Positions 24,594-32,083 of a stretch of DNA of 64,000 nucleotides are shown here, piece by piece. The DNA is taken from NCBI GenBank assembly GCA_002840755.1, contig PHBZ01000023.1, forward strand, positions 40,850 through 104,849, in the 5' to 3' direction. Numbering within the stretch: position 1 is the stretch's first letter; each line of letters starts with the position of its first letter. Under the pieces are notes generated by a model. The model saw only the letters and a program-made list of their open reading frames with translations, did not search any database and was not told where the DNA came from. The position numbers were made by a program, and so were the translations under genes. This DNA is from Chloroflexi bacterium HGW-Chloroflexi-10. Its GTDB lineage: Bacteria; Chloroflexota; Anaerolineae; Anaerolineales; Anaerolineaceae.

Positions 24594-26174
24594 TTACGTT
24601 TCTTTATTAGCCGCCATCTCCTGCAATTCTCGGCGGTTGATTTTGCCAGTCGATGTTCTTGGAAAATCAGCTCGCAGGTGAATTTGACTGGGTAATGCAT
24701 AGGGCGGAAGTTTGAGCGCCAGAACTTCGTAGAGCATTACAGCGGTAACGAGTAAATCTGTTTTGGGAATTACAGCAGCTTCAATCAGATTACTGCCTTC
24801 TCCATCCGGTACCGGATAAACAGCTGCTTCCTCGACCATTTCATGAGCCAATAAAGCCGTTTCAATTTCATCCAATTCCACACGATAGCCGCGAGTTTTT
24901 ATTTGACGGTCCTTCCTCCCCAGAAAACGATAATTTCCGTCTTCCAGTTTTTGTACTAGATCACCAGTCCGATAAAAGGTGTCTTCAAATTGTTCAGTGA
25001 CTGGACGCCGGTAAAAACCACGCTCGGTTAAATCCGGGCGCGCCCAGTAACCGCGCATAACAACACCTCCGCGGATCAACAACTCGCCGACTGTGCCTTG
25101 GGGAACGGGTTGGCTGTTTTCATCCACAACCAGATCTTCTACATTTTCGCAGGCTATCCCAATCGATATAGGATCATCCTGATCTTCCGGAATAAGAGGT
25201 ACATGGTAATAGGTACAGACATTAGTTTCAGTTGGGCCGTAAAGATTACTGAATTTTACTCCGGGTAGGATTTTCATCACATCGCGTAAATGTTTGGTGG
25301 GGAATGGTTCGCCGGCAAATAATATCCAACGTAACGCTGAATAATCTTTGGTCGGCAGATTGGCCCGCTGTAACATTTGAATTAACGCAAATGGAACTGA
25401 GTACCAGACACTTATCCTTTCATCCTGGATCCATTTAGCCATGCTGGCAGGAAACTTGGTCACGCCTTCCGGAATAATACAGGTGGTTGCGCCGACTTGA
25501 GAGGCCGCGAAAAAATCAAATGTAGATAGATCAAAATGTAAGGGAGCGTGATTACTTAGGCGGTCTTGTGAGGTCAGTTGGTATGTTTCGGCTGCCCACA
25601 GAGCAAAACTTAATCCGGAACGGTGTGTATGCACAATCCCTTTGGGCATACCTGTTGAACCGGATGTGTACAGAATGTACGCCATGTCCTGTTCGGTCAG
25701 CATAAGATTAGGTGGGTTGGCAGGAAATTGATCCAATTTTGCCAAGGGGATGGTATGAACATCATCTACTGGATTATCTTCCAACCCAATGATGTGCTGA
25801 ACGCCGGTAAGCTGGATAAGCTCAGCGATATCCTGAGATTTTTTTTCGTGAGTGATTAATACATTAATACTGCAATTTTGAATGACATAAGCCAGACGAG
25901 GCAATGGGGCAAACGGATCGAGTGGAACATAGGCAGCACCGGCACTCATGATGCCATAAAGGGCGGCTGCTGAGTTGATATTTTTGTACATAAAAATGCC
26001 TACCCGATCACCGCGTTTAACGCCGCAGGAAATTAACGCATGTGCAAGTTGGTTTTTTAAAGTATTGAGTTGTTGATACGTTTGTTCTTCCTGGTTAAAC
26101 CGTACTGCGGGGTGAGTGGGCGTTTCTTCCGCAGCTTTTTCAACACCTTGATGGAGAAGATAAATATTTTGCAT
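24594..26174 (-). CDS. Stand-alone amino-acid adenylation enzyme, prolyl-carrier-protein ligase-like
   Basis: A 526-residue adenylation enzyme of the NRPS A-domain class. Core motif A3 is Y-T-S-G-S-T-G-M-P-K-G at 169-179, A5 Y-G-P-T-E-T at 312-317, A7 Y-R-T-G-D near 401-405 and A10 T-S-T-G-K with K511. Reading the ten specificity positions by alignment with PheA gives D215, L216, F219, Y258, L285, A287, L311, V319, C320, K511. This D-L-F-Y-L-A-L-V-C-K differs at one place from the code I recall for PltF/RedM/CloN4 proline ligases. It would charge the following carrier protein with L-proline. No condensation or thioesterase domain is attached. A GGGAGGG site precedes the ATG. D-alanine-type ligases are the alternative. 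Confidence 0.8.
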   Translation of the reverse strand: MQNIYLLHQGVEKAAEETPTHPAVRFNQEEQTYQQLNTLKNQLAHALISCGVKRGDRVGIFMYKNINSAAALYGIMSAGAAYVPLDPFAPLPRLAYVIQNCSINVLITHEKKSQDIAELIQLTGVQHIIGLEDNPVDDVHTIPLAKLDQFPANPPNLMLTEQDMAYILYTSGSTGMPKGIVHTHRSGLSFALWAAETYQLTSQDRLSNHAPLHFDLSTFDFFAASQVGATTCIIPEGVTKFPASMAKWIQDERISVWYSVPFALIQMLQRANLPTKDYSALRWILFAGEPFPTKHLRDVMKILPGVKFSNLYGPTETNVCTYYHVPLIPEDQDDPISIGIACENVEDLVVDENSQPVPQGTVGELLIRGGVVMRGYWARPDLTERGFYRRPVTEQFEDTFYRTGDLVQKLEDGNYRFLGRKDRQIKTRGYRVELDEIETALLAHEMVEEAAVYPVPDGEGSNLIEAAVIPKTDLLVTAVMLYEVLALKLPPYALPSQIHLRADFPRTSTGKINRRELQEMAANKET

Positions 26175-26188
26175 ATAGCCCTCCCTCT

Positions 26189-27334
26189 TTAAAGACCAAG
26201 CATCCTGGCGATGATATTGCGTTGAATATCGGATGTACCGGAATAGATCAGGCCTCCCACTGAATCACGCATAAAATGTTCTATACCGAAATCGGTAAGA
26301 TATCCATTTGCCCCGTGAACCCGCACAGCATCCAATGAGGATTCGACGAAACATTCGCTTAAGTAAAGTTTTGCCATTGCTGCTTCCATGACGGCTGGTT
26401 TTCCGAGGCTTTTTAACCAGGCTACTTTATAAAGCATCATCCTCGCTGCTTCCAGTCGAATCTTCATATCCACAATGCGGTTCGAAACCGACTGAAACTG
26501 GCTGATGGATTGGCCAAATTGTTTGCGTTCCCTGCCATAAGCAATACTTCGTTCTAATTGATACTCCATCGCTCCAAGACTGGAGGCCAGAATACAACTG
26601 CGTTCCCATTCCATTGAGCCGCTAAACATTTGTGCTCCGGCGCCTTCAGCACCCAGGCGATTTTCGACAGGTACTGCTACATTATGTAATTCCAACGCCC
26701 CCATGGGAATAGTTTTCAACCCCATTTTATCAATGACCGGGCTGATTTCTAAACCTGGTGTATCTTTTTCTACCAGGAAGGCGGTTACTCCCCACATTTT
26801 TTTCTGAGGTGCAACGGTGGCAAAAACCAGATAGACATCCGAGATTGGGCCGTTGGTGATATACGTTTTGGAACCATTCAGGATGTATTGATTTCCCTGA
26901 CGGACCGCGCTGGTTTGCAGACTGTACGCATCCGATCCGGATTGCGGTTCTGACATGCAATGCCCCCCAATGAGTTCGCCGTTGATCATTGGCATGAGGT
27001 ATTTCTTTTTTTGTTCCTGCGTGCCATGAGATACCAGTGGCATTTGAACGCTCCACATCTGGGCATTCATACCAAAAATAAGAGCGCTGTCACGATAGCC
27101 ATAGCCAAGGCCCTCCATGAGCAGCATGGTGTCCAGAATACTGGCTGCTTTTCCACCAACGTCTACTGGCATGGGAAAACCAATGACACCATATTGGGCA
27201 AGTTTATCCCAATCGGACCTGGAAAATGTTCCGCTTTTATCACGCTCAATAAAATCATTACCCAGGTTTTTAGCCGCAAATTGAATGATGGCTTGTTTGA
27301 TTTCCAATTGTTCTGGGTTCCAAGAAAAATCCAT
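26189..27334 (-). CDS. Acyl-CoA dehydrogenase-like flavoprotein, candidate prolyl-carrier-protein dehydrogenase
   Basis: A 381-residue acyl-CoA dehydrogenase fold protein with C-M-S-E-P-Q-S-G-S-D at 126-135, R-K-Q-F-G near 274-278 and a C-terminal I-Y-S-G-T-S-D-I-Q-R-N. E244 in M-E-W-E-R takes the isovaleryl-type catalytic position that, in the family I know, is also used by PltE/RedW-type enzymes oxidising prolyl to pyrrolyl on a carrier protein. It is followed within 14 bp by the prolyl-ligase-like gene, then the carrier protein and halogenase-like gene, which is the gene set of pyrrole-2-carboxyl formation. Electrons would leave to oxygen or to ETF, and the ETF genes at 975-2764 are available. 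A paralogue lies at 4764-5915. An ordinary acyl-CoA substrate cannot be excluded. Confidence 0.78.
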   Translation of the reverse strand: MDFSWNPEQLEIKQAIIQFAAKNLGNDFIERDKSGTFSRSDWDKLAQYGVIGFPMPVDVGGKAASILDTMLLMEGLGYGYRDSALIFGMNAQMWSVQMPLVSHGTQEQKKKYLMPMINGELIGGHCMSEPQSGSDAYSLQTSAVRQGNQYILNGSKTYITNGPISDVYLVFATVAPQKKMWGVTAFLVEKDTPGLEISPVIDKMGLKTIPMGALELHNVAVPVENRLGAEGAGAQMFSGSMEWERSCILASSLGAMEYQLERSIAYGRERKQFGQSISQFQSVSNRIVDMKIRLEAARMMLYKVAWLKSLGKPAVMEAAMAKLYLSECFVESSLDAVRVHGANGYLTDFGIEHFMRDSVGGLIYSGTSDIQRNIIARMLGL

Positions 27335-27356
27335 GATGACTCTCCGTAAATATTGA

Positions 27357-28562
27357 TTAAGACATTAATACAGCTTGGAAGTGATTTTCCAACATTTTTG
27401 TAGAGGATTCCCAGCTCCATTTTGTCTGGGCTTCTTCACGACTGGCCTTACCGTATTGTTCCCGTTTTTGGGGATCATTTAATAAGTCCTGGATTGCATT
27501 GGCGAAAGCTTGTTCATCTCGCTCAATCAGGCAGCCTGTTTTACCGTCGAGGATGGTTTCCAATAGTCCACCTTCTTTTATACCTACCACTGGTGTGCCA
27601 CATGCCATTGATTCAATCGGCACAACCCCCAATGGTTCACGATACGGGGAATAAACGGTTATTTTTGCCCTGTTGTAGAGTTCTACCAATCGTTGGTCGG
27701 TAATTCCAGTTTCTAAAAACAGGGTAATCTGATGTTCTTTGGCTAATTTCATCAAAAAATCACGTTCTTGGGGATTTTCAAAATTACTGGCAATTCTTAA
27801 TGGTGGTCGATGGTTCACAGGTATTTTACCAATGGCCCGGATCAAAAAATCGAATCCTTTTAATGGGGTTAATGATCCAACCGAGAAAACAAAATCTTCT
27901 TTCTCATTATTGTCAGGCTGAAAAAGTATCAAATCCACCCCAGGGTAATTTACATACGATCGGATATGGTAGATTTCCATAAAGGCGGATTGCATATGTT
28001 GTGAATTAACCAGCACACGAGTCGGATGTTGAATATTTTCGCGATCATTTTGTCTAAGGCGGGAAAAGAACAACTTGCGGAATGGATCTACTTTATTTAC
28101 TAGGCGGCGGTGGAGTAGTTCTTTCCGGTCATAAGGCCGCTCTGGCATGGTTTCGTAGAGAATTCTGATAGGCTCTTGTGCAAAATAAACAGTGGGCACT
28201 TTCCGTAAATATTTCAAAATTGAAGGTGTATTTTGGATCTGGCAAGGATGAACCCAAACGAGATCGAAATTTTCTGCTTCAATGATATTTGAAATATTTT
28301 GTTCTATGCTTTGAAGACGGAGTAAATCTTTCCAGCGTTGTAATTGGTTTAATCGCCCAAAAGGTGAGTGAAATAGTTGCGATGGTTTAAATTCAAACAA
28401 CCGGTGTTCAATGCCAAGTGGTCGAAGATCGCCAAATGTATGGTTGGCCGATTGGTAGGAAAAAATGGTGATGCTATGATTCTGTGCCAACCTGCGGGTA
28501 AGTTCGTATACACTTCGACGAGCGCCACCAGAAGGGAGATTGTGATAAATGGCGATTTTCAT
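27357..28562 (-). CDS. Glycosyltransferase family 4
   Basis: A 401-residue GT-B glycosyltransferase. The N-terminal N-L-P-S-G-G-A-R-R-S-V-Y-E-L is the acceptor-side glycine loop, F-S-V-G-S-L-T-P-L-K-G-F-D begins the donor domain and E-P-L-G-V-V-P-I-E-S-M-A-C-G-T-P contains the E-x7-E motif of GT4. It probably adds a sugar to the repeat unit. It lies 22 bp upstream of the adenylation/dehydrogenase cassette, so that cassette is transcribed with sugar-transfer genes. Its ATG overlaps the stop of a short upstream reading frame that looks like the remains of a GT2 gene. Confidence 0.9.
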   Translation of the reverse strand: MKIAIYHNLPSGGARRSVYELTRRLAQNHSITIFSYQSANHTFGDLRPLGIEHRLFEFKPSQLFHSPFGRLNQLQRWKDLLRLQSIEQNISNIIEAENFDLVWVHPCQIQNTPSILKYLRKVPTVYFAQEPIRILYETMPERPYDRKELLHRRLVNKVDPFRKLFFSRLRQNDRENIQHPTRVLVNSQHMQSAFMEIYHIRSYVNYPGVDLILFQPDNNEKEDFVFSVGSLTPLKGFDFLIRAIGKIPVNHRPPLRIASNFENPQERDFLMKLAKEHQITLFLETGITDQRLVELYNRAKITVYSPYREPLGVVPIESMACGTPVVGIKEGGLLETILDGKTGCLIERDEQAFANAIQDLLNDPQKREQYGKASREEAQTKWSWESSTKMLENHFQAVLMS

Positions 28563-28660
28563 AACTTAGGTGAAACAAAATGCAAAAAAGAATTATCGAC
28601 AGACAGATCGTATTCGTTATATTCAACAATCACAAATGAAATAATCATACAATTTTTCAC
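28559..28660 (-). pseudogene. Short reading frame resembling the N-terminus of a GT2 glycosyltransferase
   Basis: A 33-codon frame begins at a GTG at 28660 preceded by GAGGAGAG at good spacing and ends in TGA overlapping the next ATG as ATGA. The peptide starts M-K-N-C-M-I-I-S-F-V-I-V-E-Y-N-E-Y-D-L, which looks like the first beta strand of a family-2 glycosyltransferase, and then stops after 14 more residues. The likeliest reading is a GT2 gene that lost its interior but kept start and stop signals. It may now serve only to couple translation into the next gene. A chance frame is possible. Confidence 0.4.
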
Positions 28661-28712
28661 TGGTACTCTCCTCAACAAAGACCAAAAAATCAAATAAATG
28701 CAAAATTCTATT

Positions 28713-28734
28713 AAAAAAAAAGGACAATTTGCCC
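28713..28734 (-). terminator. Terminator-like hairpin with nine-T tract
   Basis: On the minus strand GGGCA and TGTCC can pair (one G-T wobble) around a three-base loop, followed at once by nine T. It lies 15 bp after the stop of the GT2 gene at 28749. The stem is only five pairs, so it may act as a partial terminator within the long operon. Confidence 0.4.
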
Positions 28735-28748
28735 ATCGGTTTTTCAAC

Positions 28749-29846
28749 CTATAATTGAATCTGAAAAGGCGATTGATCCTGTTTTGATTGTATGGATTTG
28801 GAGCGTTTCAACAAAATATTTTGCATGAGGTTTGGCGAAATTAATATTCCTAATAATACAAACATAGTCCTGATATCGTTCCGATTGGTTTTTAAGGCTT
28901 GTTTAAGCCATTTTTTTGCCCATTGAGTATCTTGTTGGCTAATCAGGGACTTAACGGCGGTTAATCGTAATAAACGGTTTTGTTCCCGTCCGGGCAAGCA
29001 ATAAAACCTGGAATGATTGATCCAGGAATCCTGAATATTGGGTTGGTCATAAAGCAAATTAACCAACAAGTCATAAAAAACATAGGATCTGGTTTCCACG
29101 CTGCAGGTCTGAAAAAGAGAATTTTCCACCATTTTTTCCCGGCAACGACTCAATGAATCGCGGCGCTTGGTGTAACCGGTAGTAACGGTAATGTTGGTAT
29201 GGTGAATCCGGTAACGGCATCCTTTAATATCCAGATAGCCCCACTCAATAGTTTCGGATAAGCGGGTTAAAAAGTCCCAATCCGGACCAATAATAATCCG
29301 GGTATCAAACTGCAATGCCCGTTCGGTTACTCTTTCCCGTCGAATCAGTGTACAGATTGGCGGTCCAAAAACATCCGATGCGCGAACCAAATGTTCAAAT
29401 AAATTTCCTTCAAAGGGACCACGCCTTTGATCGGAGAGACTGGCAAAGGCATGGTTTTGTTCATCAATATACCAGCCATCACAATAGACAGCATCTTTAT
29501 TGGGATTGGTTTGTAAATAGAGGACGGCTTTCTCAAGGAAATTCGGGGTAAAGAGATCATCAGAATCCAAAAAAGCCAGGTATTCCCCCTTCATTTTTGA
29601 TAAGGCATGATTACGTGCCGATGCCTCACCGCCATTTTGCTGATGATAGATTTGAATGCGTTCATCATTAAATTGTGATAGGATTTTTGCTGTGGAATCC
29701 TTCGATCCATCGTTGATAATAATTAATTCCCAGGATTGGTAGGTTTGCTGGATAACGGATTCAATCGCTACCGCAATAAAGGATTCAGCATTGTAGGCCG
29801 GCATCATAATTGAAACTAGGTTGGAGGTAAATGTGTGATTATCCAT
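28749..29846 (-). CDS. Glycosyltransferase family 2
   Basis: A GT-A glycosyltransferase of about 365 residues. The core has V-S-I-M-M-P-A-Y-N-A-E, I-I-N-D-G-S-K-D-S-T and the D-S-D-D metal-binding motif, followed by R-G-P-F-E-G-N-L-F-E-H-L. A longer frame from 29876 overlaps the upstream GT4 gene by 38 bp; the ATG at 29846, preceded by GAGAGAG and overlapping by only 8 bp, is preferred. The C-terminal 120 residues are helical and rich in basic residues, and it resembles the gene at 34693-35868 in layout. It likely acts on the lipid-linked glycan in the cytoplasm. Confidence 0.88.
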   Translation of the reverse strand: MDNHTFTSNLVSIMMPAYNAESFIAVAIESVIQQTYQSWELIIINDGSKDSTAKILSQFNDERIQIYHQQNGGEASARNHALSKMKGEYLAFLDSDDLFTPNFLEKAVLYLQTNPNKDAVYCDGWYIDEQNHAFASLSDQRRGPFEGNLFEHLVRASDVFGPPICTLIRRERVTERALQFDTRIIIGPDWDFLTRLSETIEWGYLDIKGCRYRIHHTNITVTTGYTKRRDSLSRCREKMVENSLFQTCSVETRSYVFYDLLVNLLYDQPNIQDSWINHSRFYCLPGREQNRLLRLTAVKSLISQQDTQWAKKWLKQALKTNRNDIRTMFVLLGILISPNLMQNILLKRSKSIQSKQDQSPFQIQL

Positions 29847-31080
29847 AGCGCTTACTCTCTCGATTAACTTTTTCACAGACGCCGGCGATTCTTTGGGTGG
29901 TCATTTGCCAGGTATGTTCTTTTTCTGCCTCAAGCCGGGCATTTTTCCCTAAGTGTATTCGTTTTGAACGATCATTGACCAGGGTGTTGATGGCTTCAGT
30001 GAGAGCATTTTCATCACAGGGGGGGACGATTATTCCGGTTTCTCCATGTTTTAGCGTGACCGGACATCCATTTTCGCCGCTGGCGATGATAGCCAGGCCG
30101 GCGGCTTTGTAATCAAACAGTTTCAAACCGGAATATTCTATCCATTGACAATAGGGTGAAACACCTATATTTGCATTAGCTAACAAAGGAGCATATTCTT
30201 CACTGGTCATACTGCCAGTAAATTGAACAACATTTTCCAGATTCAAGTGCTTAACCAGGGAACGGGTTTCTTCCAGGCCGGATCCTGAACCGATCATTAA
30301 TAACCGAATATGAGGAAACCGTGCCAGATTCCTTTGAAAAGCACGCACTAATATCTGGGTGCCGTGCCAGGCATAAAAGCTGCCTAAATAAACCAGTGTG
30401 ACATGGCTTTGTGGTTGGGTGCCCTCTTGGAAGGTTTTTAATTCCGTGCGGTCTAACAGTTCCACCAGGACAGAACCGTTTTCAATAACAGTGATTTGTT
30501 CTGGTAAAACACTCCATTGTTGGATCAGATTATCGCGCCACCCCATTCCGGAAGCAATCAAGGCTGCAGAACGTTTAAGGGAAAATCGATATATTTCTTT
30601 AGAGAGACGGCGTTGTAATCCCTCAGGTGCGATTTTTTTGGCTTCCAGATCGTGTAAAGGGTCGCCATTGAATTCAGATATCAATGGTATTTTCATCTTT
30701 CGAGCAGCAAGAGCCGCTCCATATGCCATCCAACTGGTACGTTCCAGGAAAAGGTCGGCATCCTTGCCGGCAAATCGGCATGCAGCGGCGAACCGTTGGT
30801 TCTCGAACCATGCGCCATAAGGTAAATGAAAATCGGTTTGAATCCGGCGAATCAATTTTTCAAAAAGACGGGCGATCAGATTAGGGCTTGGAATCCGAAT
30901 TATGGAAAAAGAGTGTAAATCATCACTCTGCCAATATTTTCCATCCAGACCAATGATTAAACGAGTTTGATGACCTAATGCGATTAATCCTTGAATGACA
31001 TGGCGAACATGGTTCGCAGGGCCGTCAAAAGGTGGTTTACGCACTTCTGAACCTTGCTGCATAACATAAAGAATTTTCAT
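29839..31080 (-). CDS. Glycosyltransferase family 4
   Basis: A 413-residue GT-B glycosyltransferase. The N-terminus reads R-K-P-P-F-D-G-P-A-N-H-V-R-H-V, an acceptor loop typical of GT4, and the donor domain has V-Y-L-G-S-F-Y-A-W-H-G-T and S-P-Y-C-Q-W-I-E-Y-S-G-L-K-L-F-D-Y-K-A-A-G in place of a canonical E-x7-E, with the last acidic residue as D. The start overlaps nothing upstream by more than 4 bp because the next gene ends as ATGA at 31077. The sugar and linkage are unknown. Confidence 0.87.
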   Translation of the reverse strand: MKILYVMQQGSEVRKPPFDGPANHVRHVIQGLIALGHQTRLIIGLDGKYWQSDDLHSFSIIRIPSPNLIARLFEKLIRRIQTDFHLPYGAWFENQRFAAACRFAGKDADLFLERTSWMAYGAALAARKMKIPLISEFNGDPLHDLEAKKIAPEGLQRRLSKEIYRFSLKRSAALIASGMGWRDNLIQQWSVLPEQITVIENGSVLVELLDRTELKTFQEGTQPQSHVTLVYLGSFYAWHGTQILVRAFQRNLARFPHIRLLMIGSGSGLEETRSLVKHLNLENVVQFTGSMTSEEYAPLLANANIGVSPYCQWIEYSGLKLFDYKAAGLAIIASGENGCPVTLKHGETGIIVPPCDENALTEAINTLVNDRSKRIHLGKNARLEAEKEHTWQMTTQRIAGVCEKVNRESKRYG

Positions 31081-32072
31081 GAATAATTTTTTCCAACTAT
31101 TTCGACAACGTTCAGGATTTTTTGACTGATTTTGTTGCCGTCAAAGTTTTCTTCTACCAGGCGGCGTAATGAAATTAATTTTTCTAGTTGAGCTGCTTCC
31201 AACAAATTGGCGTATGAATGAATTTTTTCTGTCATTTCGCGATTGGTTAAGAAAAGGTTTTCTGCGGGGACCAGTTCGTCTGCACCACCCCAATCATGAG
31301 TGAGAACATAGCAGCCGCTGGCCATGGCTTCCATCGGAGATACTTGTAAACCTTCAGAGTAACTATTAGAAATGAAAATATCTATTTTTTGGAACCATTC
31401 TTTTGGGTTGTCTACATTATCATAAAATGTAATGTGTTCTTGAACACCTAGTTTTTGAACGAGCAAATGTATAGCATGATAATAATCGCCAAATTTTGCA
31501 TGTTTTCCCCCGCCAATATGCAAATGGTACCCGCTTTGAAATAAATTACTTTCAGCGAATGCGAGGATTAATTCATAAACCCGTTTACGAGGGGATAAGT
31601 GACACAGGATCCCAACCTGTTTGCGGAAAATATTAGGCGCAAATGAAAACAATTCCAAGTTAACCGATTCAGGTATCACACTGGTTTTACCATTCATTTG
31701 AGGATATTGCTCGAGGATCTCTTTTTCTTTCTCATGGCTAACTAAAATAAGATGGTCAACTTTTGACCAATCCACCAGGGATGCCCATTGGTAAAGTTCA
31801 TAGCGGTGTAAACGGGTTACGATTCCGCAGTATTTTGGAAGTTGGGTGGCGTGCGCCAAATATTCCCCGGCCCATTCAAAAAAGACAACCTGATTTTTGG
31901 ATAATAATTTAGTCAGATCCTGTTGGTAGATACGGCGATTGAAACGCTCTTTGAAAACAAGAGACTTCGTCTCGTTTTTTTGGAACAGGGTAGTACTATG
32001 CGTTTGCTGGAATAAGGCATATATCTCATGAAAAAAAGCCCAGGTATCATTAATGGCCACGCCTAATTTCAT
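31077..32072 (-). CDS. Glycosyltransferase family 4
   Basis: A 331-residue glycosyltransferase that is short for GT4 because the N-terminal domain is compact. The donor domain is clear: G-I-L-C-H-L-S-P-R-K-R-V-Y-E-L, then L-H-I-G-G-G near 200, and N-S-Y-S-E-G-L-Q-V-S-P-M-E-A-M-A-S-G with the E-x7-E pattern. It overlaps the neighbouring GT4 by ATGA and follows the asparagine-synthetase-like gene by 11 bp. It is likely to act on the same glycan. Confidence 0.82.
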   Translation of the reverse strand: MKLGVAINDTWAFFHEIYALFQQTHSTTLFQKNETKSLVFKERFNRRIYQQDLTKLLSKNQVVFFEWAGEYLAHATQLPKYCGIVTRLHRYELYQWASLVDWSKVDHLILVSHEKEKEILEQYPQMNGKTSVIPESVNLELFSFAPNIFRKQVGILCHLSPRKRVYELILAFAESNLFQSGYHLHIGGGKHAKFGDYYHAIHLLVQKLGVQEHITFYDNVDNPKEWFQKIDIFISNSYSEGLQVSPMEAMASGCYVLTHDWGGADELVPAENLFLTNREMTEKIHSYANLLEAAQLEKLISLRRLVEENFDGNKISQKILNVVEIVGKNYS

Positions 32073-32083
32073 CAGGTTCTCCT

